Source: Methylophilaceae bacterium UBA7525 (GTDB lineage Bacteria; Pseudomonadota; Gammaproteobacteria; Burkholderiales; Methylophilaceae). Taken from it: a stretch of DNA of 6,425 nt. The position numbers were made by a program, and so were the translations under genes. Shown here piece by piece: positions 1 through 5,342 of this stretch (position 1 is its first letter; the number at the start of each line of letters is the position of its first letter). Under the pieces are notes generated by a model, which made no database searches, was not told the DNA's origin, and saw nothing but the letters and a program-made list of their open reading frames with translations. The stretch spans positions 1 through 6,425 of the forward strand of contig DLMX01000085.1 in the NCBI GenBank assembly GCA_002479405.1, given 5' to 3'.

Positions 1-783
1 GCCGCCACGACGCCGAAGAAAGGCATAGGCAACACCACGCTGGAGCGCCTCGGCGAATATGCGCGCCTGCATCACCTCTCGCTGTTTGCCGCCGCCTTCG
101 AAGCCGAATTCCAGCGCGAGGTCGGCCACAAACAGCTGGATGACCTGCTCAATTTCTGCCAGTTCATCAACCGCGTGCAGGAGCGTGCCGCAAAAGAGCC
201 GGCAGGCGAACTGCTGAATGAGATGCTGGAAGCTATCCAGTACGAACCTTTCCTCTACGACACGGAAGACCCGCGCGCAGCCGAGACCAAGTGGAAGAAC
301 GTCATGGATTTCGTCGGCTGGCTGACCAAGAAAGGCGAAGAAGACGAACGCAACCTGCTGGAACTGACGCAGATGGTGTCACTGATGAGCATGCTGGAAG
401 GCCGTGAGAACGGCGAGCCGGATGCAGTCAAGCTCTCCACGCTGCATGCCGCCAAGGGCCTGGAGTTCGGCCATGTGTTCCTGGTCGGCGTCGAGGAAGG
501 CATCCTGCCCCACCGCGAAAGCGTCGATAACGGCAAGATCGAGGAAGAACGCCGGCTGATGTATGTCGGCATCACGCGCGCGCAGAAATCACTGCACATC
601 TCCTGGTGCAAAAAACGGAAACGCGCCGGCGAGACCGAGGTCTGTGAAGCCAGCCGCTGTATCGAGGAACTGCCGCAGGACGACATCCGCCACTTCGGCA
701 ACCCGGCTGCCGACCCGGCCGCCAGCAAGGAGCATGGGCGCGAACGCATGGCGCAGATACGGGCCATGCTGGGCAAGGCCTGA
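1..783 (+). CDS. rep: ATP-dependent DNA helicase Rep, C-terminal part (partial, 5' end outside window)
   Basis: This is an SF1A 3'-5' DNA helicase of the UvrD/Rep family, which unwinds DNA and helps replication forks pass obstacles in the cytoplasm. Frame 1 is open from the first base to the TGA at 781-783, giving 260 residues, roughly the last 40% of a protein usually about 670 residues long. The opening TPKKGIGNTTLERLGEYA (fragment residues 4-21) matches the region after helicase domain 2B. Motif V is VKLSTLHAAKGLEF (143-156), followed by VFLVGVEEGILPH. Motif VI is EEERRLMYVGITRAQKSL (181-198), whose Arg193 should be the ATP-sensing arginine. The tail after residue 235 is hydrophilic and poorly conserved, as usual in Rep. 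The GTG at 175 lies inside the conserved helicase region and is not a start. Rep is preferred over UvrD because of the TPKKGIGNTTL segment and the short tail. The gene converges on the minus-strand EAL gene across a 48-bp gap. Confidence 0.93.
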   Translation, partial: AATTPKKGIGNTTLERLGEYARLHHLSLFAAAFEAEFQREVGHKQLDDLLNFCQFINRVQERAAKEPAGELLNEMLEAIQYEPFLYDTEDPRAAETKWKNVMDFVGWLTKKGEEDERNLLELTQMVSLMSMLEGRENGEPDAVKLSTLHAAKGLEFGHVFLVGVEEGILPHRESVDNGKIEEERRLMYVGITRAQKSLHISWCKKRKRAGETEVCEASRCIEELPQDDIRHFGNPAADPAASKEHGRERMAQIRAMLGKA

Positions 784-805
784 ACCTGATTCAGCTCAGG
801 TTTTC
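783..805 (+). terminator. Hairpin terminator of rep
   Basis: A 7-bp stem AACCTGA (783-789) / TCAGGTT (796-802) encloses a 6-nt loop and runs straight into TTTTC on the plus strand. The stem begins at the last base of the rep stop codon. Only three of the seven pairs are G-C and the T-tract is short, so it is probably of modest strength. In the minus orientation the hairpin is followed by CAGG rather than a T run, so it is less suited to stopping the EAL transcript that arrives from the other side. Confidence 0.6.
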
Positions 806-831
806 ATATCCTGCGACTGCAAATAACAGAC

Positions 832-2499
832 TTAAACCGGATGGACATAACGGCCGCCACATGCCTGATACCATCGTTCAAACTCTTCGGCGGCAAGCGG
901 TTTCGATAACAGATAACCCTGCACCATATCGCAGCCTGCATTTTGCAGAAAATCGTAGGCTGCCCTGTGTTCCACCCCTTCTGCAATCACTTTCATGCCC
1001 ATCTTGTGCGCCAAGGTCACCGCCGCCTCGACGATGTTGACAGCGCCTTTTTCGGCCGGCAAATCGCGTACAAAGCACTGGTCAATCTTGATGATGGAGA
1101 TGGGAAGCAGATGCAGATACTGCAATGAGGAGTATCCGGTACCGAAATCATCGACCGAAATGATGATCTTCGCTTTGGACAGCGTGGCCAACTCACTGAT
1201 CGTATGTGCCATATCCATCATCAAGGCCCCTTCCGTCACCTCCAGCTCAATGGAGGCGCCATCAAGTTCATACTCTTGCAGCAGCCGCAGGATCAGGTCG
1301 GCAAAGCCCGGCTGCAACAGGTTTCTTGATGAGATGTTGATGGCTACGGCAATATCGATCCCGCGCTTTTTCCACTGCGCCAGTTGTCGCATGGATTGCT
1401 CCAGCGCAAAGTCCGTCACAAGGCTGATCAGTGTGCTCTGCTCCGCGCGGGGAATGAAAGTGCCGGGCGGAATATTACCCAACTCAGGGTGACTCCAGCG
1501 CATCAGCGCTTCCACACCATGAACTTCTCCAGACTTGATATCTACCTTGGGTTGATAATGCATGGACAACTGTCCATCACCTAGTGCGTCCTTCAGACTG
1601 CCGATGATGGCCAGATTATCCTGCTTGACTGAGCGAAACACAGGGTTATAAGCCACCTTGTCCTGCACCCTTTCAACGGCAACTGCCAACGCTTCCTCCG
1701 CCTTGCGCAGACAATCTTCCGGGCCATCCATATCCCGGCTACAGATGGCATAACCCATGCGCACATCGATATGGATGGGAATGCCGTTGATGGAGAACGG
1801 TGTACGGAAGGCATCCACCAAGCGATTCAGCAAGGCATCCTGTTCCTGCTCATCGATCTCCAGCAGCACACTGACCTGAGCCGAATTGATGCGATAAATG
1901 GGCAATTCCATTTGCACTGCGCCGGCAACTCTCTTCGGAATCTGCCTGACCACCTCCTCGACTACCGCCTCGCCAAAGGACGACCTCAATTCCATCTCGT
2001 TCTCGAGAAAGATCACCACAAGCATCAGAAAATTTGACGGCTCTTCATTAACGATTTTCGACAAGCGTCCTATCAAGGCATTACGGTTCGGCAACTGCGT
2101 CACCAGATCATGTTCTGAAACCCATTTGAGCCGTTCCACATAAGACCGGGTCATTTTGCTTGCTGCACCACTGAGGAAACCGATCAACACGAAGAAACCG
2201 GTGCGATAAAGCCAATTGGCCGTTTGCTGCATCTCCCCGGTCATCACATCGATCGGCATGAACGGCCCCAGTACAAAACCGGCAAACAAGCCAAACAGTA
2301 CACCGCCGGTCATGCCAAACAGAAAGCCGGACAGCAGGATCGGCACATACATGGAATGGGAATAAACGAATTTGATGCCGCCGGTCATGTAGACCAACAG
2401 GTAGACACCGAATGCAAAAGCAATCAACAGAATAGCGGCAAAGATACTTAGCAGACGGCGATGACGGTAAAGCCATTGGTATCGTTGTTTTGCTTCCAT
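832..2499 (-). CDS. Membrane-bound c-di-GMP phosphodiesterase: 4 TM helices, degenerate GGDEF, intact EAL
   Basis: Predicted to hydrolyse c-di-GMP to pGpG at the inner membrane (555 aa). The ATG at 2499 is chosen because AGGGGA lies 7 nt upstream; a longer TTG start at 2538 would add 13 residues and has no comparable RBS. Residues 16-38, 43-57, 60-79 and 92-108 are hydrophobic, consistent with four membrane segments forming a sensor of unknown ligand with a GPFMPIDVMTG loop. A GGDEF-like domain (about 117-278) keeps LPNRN, but the GGDEF position reads NSAQV (195-199) and the usual FID metal aspartate is Phe154, so it should not make c-di-GMP. The EAL domain (about 293-540) has Q306, E320-A-L, N378, E410, D440-D441, K461, E497 and Q517, the residues expected of an active enzyme. 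The gene is last in the minus-strand series, 120 bp after the LapA-like gene. Phosphodiesterase activity is inferred from the motifs; the signal it senses is unknown. Confidence 0.92.
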   Translation of the reverse strand: MEAKQRYQWLYRHRRLLSIFAAILLIAFAFGVYLLVYMTGGIKFVYSHSMYVPILLSGFLFGMTGGVLFGLFAGFVLGPFMPIDVMTGEMQQTANWLYRTGFFVLIGFLSGAASKMTRSYVERLKWVSEHDLVTQLPNRNALIGRLSKIVNEEPSNFLMLVVIFLENEMELRSSFGEAVVEEVVRQIPKRVAGAVQMELPIYRINSAQVSVLLEIDEQEQDALLNRLVDAFRTPFSINGIPIHIDVRMGYAICSRDMDGPEDCLRKAEEALAVAVERVQDKVAYNPVFRSVKQDNLAIIGSLKDALGDGQLSMHYQPKVDIKSGEVHGVEALMRWSHPELGNIPPGTFIPRAEQSTLISLVTDFALEQSMRQLAQWKKRGIDIAVAINISSRNLLQPGFADLILRLLQEYELDGASIELEVTEGALMMDMAHTISELATLSKAKIIISVDDFGTGYSSLQYLHLLPISIIKIDQCFVRDLPAEKGAVNIVEAAVTLAHKMGMKVIAEGVEHRAAYDFLQNAGCDMVQGYLLSKPLAAEEFERWYQACGGRYVHPV

Positions 2500-2506
2500 C
2501 TTGCAA

Positions 2507-2512
2507 TCCCCT
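2507..2512 (-). promoter_or_regulatory. Ribosome binding site deciding the EAL gene start
   Basis: On the minus strand AGGGGA stands 7 nt before the ATG at 2499, close to ideal Shine-Dalgarno position. It favours this ATG over the upstream in-frame TTG at 2538. Confidence 0.75.
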
Positions 2513-2541
2513 GTAAACCAGCAGGTAGCTGTATACAAATA

Positions 2542-2557
2542 GAACTTTGAGCAGTTC
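2542..2557. repeat. Small inverted repeat in the EAL leader
   Basis: GAACT (2542-2546) and AGTTC (2553-2557) form a 5-bp dyad with a 6-nt spacer, between the putative promoter and the RBS of the EAL gene. It has no T-tract in either direction, so it is not a terminator. It could be a weak operator half-site pair, a leader hairpin, or chance. Confidence 0.25.
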
Positions 2558-2569
2558 CGTTATCGCACA

Positions 2570-2598
2570 ATGCTAGCCAGATGTGTCCCTTGCATCAA
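2570..2598 (-). promoter_or_regulatory. Possible sigma-70 promoter for the EAL gene
   Basis: In the 120-bp gap upstream of the EAL gene, the minus strand carries TTGATG (2593-2598), a 17-bp spacer and TAGCAT (2570-2575). Each hexamer matches the consensus at four of six positions. Transcription would begin near 2563 and leave a leader of about 60 nt containing the small dyad at 2542-2557. Such matches occur by chance; the 17-bp spacing and the intergenic position are the support. It would let the phosphodiesterase be expressed apart from the cyclase. Confidence 0.3.
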
Positions 2599-2619
2599 TT
2601 CCCTGAACATCCGGCATGC

Positions 2620-3099
2620 TCATTGCCTTTTACCCCGTTCCAACCGGTCTTCCAGCTCCCCGATATAAGCCGCCAGCGAATTGGTTGATTCTTCCATGCT
2701 GGTACGCAAGGTATTGTCGAGTTGATCGACCCGGGAATGCAGCCTGGCTTCGAAGTCCTGCTGCTGGCTCCGCTGCAGCTGTATCGCATTTTCGAAAACA
2801 TTGCGCAGTTCAGTCAGACGTGAGGCCTCCGCTTTCTCCGCAAGTTCCCGGCTTGCCTGCAGTTCGCGAGCATGGCGCCGAACTTCAAGCAAGGCCGCCG
2901 TCTGTACATAGATGGCGAACAGAATGAAAACCAGAGTCATGCCGACCAGCAATCCCAGCATCAGCAGGCCGAATGGCCATTGAACAGACACAATACCGAA
3001 CGACAATTCGGCTGGCGCGACAAAAACACCCCAGTTCAGCATGGTAAAAGCCGCGACCAGAAGAATGACCAGCAGTAAAAGGAAGGTAGGTAGTCTCAT
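2620..3099 (-). CDS. LapA/DUF1049-like two-TM membrane protein with coiled-coil tail
   Basis: A 159-aa protein with two membrane segments (about residues 4-22 and 39-63), joined by a short loop with LNWGVFVAPAELSFG, followed by a long charged, Glu/Arg/Gln-rich helix (about 66-156) with the look of a coiled coil. Length, topology and the N-terminal pattern suit the LapA-domain (DUF1049/YciS) family. The E. coli member works with LapB and FtsH in controlling lipopolysaccharide synthesis; it is unrelated to the Pseudomonas adhesin also called LapA. The coiled-coil tail here is longer than in the roughly 100-residue classic protein, and no lapB is adjacent. The ATG at 3099 has a weak GGAA about 9 nt upstream. 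It begins 48 bp after the GGDEF gene and precedes the EAL gene, so co-transcription with the cyclase is likely. Its role is unknown; a scaffold or membrane partner of the c-di-GMP enzymes is inference. Family assignment is moderate because it rests on pattern alone. Confidence 0.72.
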   Translation of the reverse strand: MRLPTFLLLLVILLVAAFTMLNWGVFVAPAELSFGIVSVQWPFGLLMLGLLVGMTLVFILFAIYVQTAALLEVRRHARELQASRELAEKAEASRLTELRNVFENAIQLQRSQQQDFEARLHSRVDQLDNTLRTSMEESTNSLAAYIGELEDRLERGKRQ

Positions 3100-3147
3100 A
3101 TCAACGCATTCCGGACAAGCAGTGCCGATAACGGTACATGATAAACC

Positions 3148-5205
3148 TCATGCAGTCTCGGCTATGGAAGAATTCCCTGTGGCGGCAAACTGGATGCCAT
3201 TACGGCCGGACTCCTTGACCGCATACATGGCTTGATCGGCACGGCGCAGGATATCCTCGGCACTCTGCTCATCCGACCGGAACAGGCATACACCTATACT
3301 GGCCGTGCAAACGTGTTCAATCGCCGCCAGATGCCTACCCTTACCTTTGACGTGCATGCGATAAGGTTCTGACAAGGCGTCATGGATTTTCTCGGCAATG
3401 ACGACGACCTGATTGCGTGATCTTTCGACGTCGGCATCCAGATTCTGGATCATGACGACGAACTCATCGCCGCCGAGACGCGCCACGGTATCCACCTCTC
3501 GCACACAATTCTGCAGCCGCCGGGCGACCTCATTCAACAACTGATCGCCAGCTTCATGGCCATGACTGTCGTTCAGCGGTTTGAAGTTATCCAGATCGAT
3601 GAACAGCAAGGCACCATACAGATTGCTACGCTTGCTGGCGGCGATGGCCAGATCGAGCCGGTCGAACAGCAGACGCCGGTTCGGCAAGCCGGTCAGTTCG
3701 TCGTGGAAGGCTTGCTGACGCATCTCGCTTTCTCTGTCCTTGTAATCGCTGATATCGGTCGAGATGCCGCACAACGCGTAGATATTGCCAGCTTCGTCGC
3801 GCAATGGCAGCTTGATGGTCAGCAAGGATTGCTGCCCTTTGCCCAGAATCTTCAAGTTAGCTTCCTCCGTTCTCACTGTCTTGCCTTCCTCCAATACCAT
3901 ACGGTCATTTTTGCGAATCTGCGCCAGCGACCCGGTATCGAAGAAACGCGCATCCGTCTGACCGACGATTTGCTCCAAGGGCACACCGAACATCTCGCAT
4001 GTATAACGATTGGCGAACAGGTAGCGCCCTTCGGTATCCTTCAGAAACACAAGTGCATTGACGTTGTCGAGGATAGTGGAAAGCTTGTGTTCGCTCTTGC
4101 GCAACTCGCTCTCACGCTCGGCGGCCACGCTCAATAATCGATTGAAGCTCTCGATCAAGCGGCCGATCTCGTCATCATGTTCAACGTTCAGGGCTTGTAA
4201 CGGCAGGCTCTGCTCCGACAGCATCGTCAGTTTGCTGATGGCCTGATGCACCGGCCGCAACTGACGGCGCATGACCCGCCAGGTCAAAACTCCGACCAGC
4301 AAGGTCATCAGGATGGCAGCCAGTTCATTACGCCGCTCCAACTTGTAGAAAGGCGCCAGCGCCTCATCCGTTGGCAAGGCGACGACAACATACCAGTCAT
4401 TGACAGCCAGTTGCCGTGACGAAGCCAGCACTTCGACGCCATGAGGATTGACGGTGATGGCGGTTTCTTCGGCACCTGAAATATAGCGGTCGATCAGCGG
4501 ATTGACGCCGGGGTCCGGCAGCTTTTCCATGATGCGGCGGCGGTCGGAACTGGTGATGATGGTGCGGTTGTTGGCGTTGACCAGCAGAATATAGCCCGAT
4601 TCCCCATAGGAAACCTGCGTAACCTGATCGAGAAAGTTCGCCTTCTGCAACTCGGTGATACCGGCCAGTGCGCCGACCACCTCGCCCTGCGCATTCAGAA
4701 TGGGCACCGCCATGCCGAATATCGGTGCAGACAGTGTACGTCCCATCACTGGCGTGCCGACGGTCGGCTTGCGACCTTGCAAGGCACCGGCAATATAATC
4801 GCGGTCCTGGTAATTGATACCGGCACGCCTGGCACTCAATGGCAGCGACGCCAGTGTGTCGCCATTGGTATCGGTCACAAAAATACCAGCATTGAACAAA
4901 TGCAGAAAAGCCGGCAAATCTTCCAATGCCTGCTGCATAAGATCGGCATCATGCATGCGCGGCGCCAGTCTGTCGGCGACAAGCGTCATGACGCCAAGCC
5001 GGTCGGCAAGCTCATGATTGATTTCGACCGCAATATAGCCGGCGACCGACCGCTGCTGATCGCCGGCGACTCGCAATAGATCCTCTTGCAGAATCAGGCG
5101 AACATAAAAACTGAAGCTCCAGATGCCGACCGTGAAAACTGCCAGAGCAAGCACGGTCACCCGTGTCCGCAAGGACAAGGCAAGAAAATTTTTCTTCGCG
5201 TTCAT
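3148..5205 (-). CDS. Membrane diguanylate cyclase: dCache-HAMP-PAS-GGDEF
   Basis: Predicted to make c-di-GMP from two GTP at the inner membrane (685 aa). Membrane helices at about 15-38 and 294-312 flank a periplasmic double-Cache sensor (about 40-285; landmarks DRDYIAGALQGRKPTVGTPV and GEVVGALAGITEL). A HAMP linker follows (about 313-366, with DDEIGRL), then a PAS domain (about 371-488, STILDNVNALVFLKDTEGRY through CGISTDISDYK), then GGDEF (about 495-675). The catalytic domain has HDELTGLPNRR, the metal ligand D537 in FIDLDNFK, the intact motif RLGGDEF (576-582), and RxxD (R569-D572) exactly five residues before it, the allosteric inhibitory site. It should therefore be active and limited by its own product. 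The ATG at 5205 sits a few bases after GGGGCGGA, a tight Shine-Dalgarno spacing; no better in-frame start lies upstream. It starts 137 bp after ubiM and lies 48 bp before the LapA-like gene. The ligand is unknown, and the Cache pocket lacks the usual amino-acid-binding pattern. Confidence 0.95.
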   Translation of the reverse strand: MNAKKNFLALSLRTRVTVLALAVFTVGIWSFSFYVRLILQEDLLRVAGDQQRSVAGYIAVEINHELADRLGVMTLVADRLAPRMHDADLMQQALEDLPAFLHLFNAGIFVTDTNGDTLASLPLSARRAGINYQDRDYIAGALQGRKPTVGTPVMGRTLSAPIFGMAVPILNAQGEVVGALAGITELQKANFLDQVTQVSYGESGYILLVNANNRTIITSSDRRRIMEKLPDPGVNPLIDRYISGAEETAITVNPHGVEVLASSRQLAVNDWYVVVALPTDEALAPFYKLERRNELAAILMTLLVGVLTWRVMRRQLRPVHQAISKLTMLSEQSLPLQALNVEHDDEIGRLIESFNRLLSVAAERESELRKSEHKLSTILDNVNALVFLKDTEGRYLFANRYTCEMFGVPLEQIVGQTDARFFDTGSLAQIRKNDRMVLEEGKTVRTEEANLKILGKGQQSLLTIKLPLRDEAGNIYALCGISTDISDYKDRESEMRQQAFHDELTGLPNRRLLFDRLDLAIAASKRSNLYGALLFIDLDNFKPLNDSHGHEAGDQLLNEVARRLQNCVREVDTVARLGGDEFVVMIQNLDADVERSRNQVVVIAEKIHDALSEPYRMHVKGKGRHLAAIEHVCTASIGVCLFRSDEQSAEDILRRADQAMYAVKESGRNGIQFAATGNSSIAETA

Positions 5206-5342
5206 TCCGCCCCGCTGCTACTCATGGCATCGCCCCCGACAAGCGAACTCATTCCCGGAAAAATTCGGTCGCAACTGCATCAGCCTTGATTTATTAAACA
5301 CGTTTTTATCAGGGGAAGCGAGTGTCTGATGCATTTACATTT
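5206..5342. other. Intergenic gap between ubiM and the GGDEF gene
   Basis: This 137-bp gap is visibly richer in A+T in its ubiM-proximal half (about 5282-5342) than the genes around it. It holds an 8-bp inverted repeat, a 16-codon ORF abutting the GGDEF start, and no hairpin followed by a T-tract on the minus strand, so ubiM has no clear terminator here. I searched for -35/-10 pairs on the minus strand: TTTAATAAAT (about 5287-5296) could serve as a -10 region, but nothing like TTGACA lies at the right distance. A promoter for the GGDEF gene is likely here but cannot be placed. Confidence 0.5.
5276..5333. repeat. 8-bp inverted repeat TGCATCAG / CTGATGCA, 42-bp spacing
   Basis: TGCATCAG at 5276-5283 is exactly complementary to CTGATGCA at 5326-5333. 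A third ATCAG core lies inside at 5308-5312 and can pair with the 5326-5330 arm instead. The repeat encloses the A+T-rich block between ubiM and the GGDEF gene. It could be paired operator sites, alternative leader hairpins, or coincidence. Confidence 0.4.

Noticed and set aside
255..776. 173-aa minus-strand ORF opposite rep
   Set aside because: Serine- and arginine-rich low-complexity translation typical of the complement of a conserved gene; the rep frame carries helicase motifs V and VI.
2500..2619. Possible c-di-GMP riboswitch upstream of the EAL gene
   Set aside because: The leader would be only about 60 nt and shows no GEMM-like conserved core or paired stems; just a 5-bp dyad is present.
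3122..3137. Small hairpin GTGCCG-ATAA-CGGTAC in the gap between the GGDEF and LapA-like genes
   Set aside because: It pairs fully only with a G-T wobble on the plus strand, where no gene ends; on the transcribed minus strand it has an A-C mismatch and no T-tract. It is not a terminator.
3556..4137. 193-aa plus-strand ORF antisense to the GGDEF gene
   Set aside because: It mirrors the PAS and GGDEF coding sequence, with no motif of its own. Long antisense frames are expected in this G+C range.
5304..5330. Possible terminator for ubiM formed by ATCAG / CTGAT
   Set aside because: The stem is only 5 bp with a 13-nt loop, and on the minus strand it is followed by AAAAACG rather than a T run.
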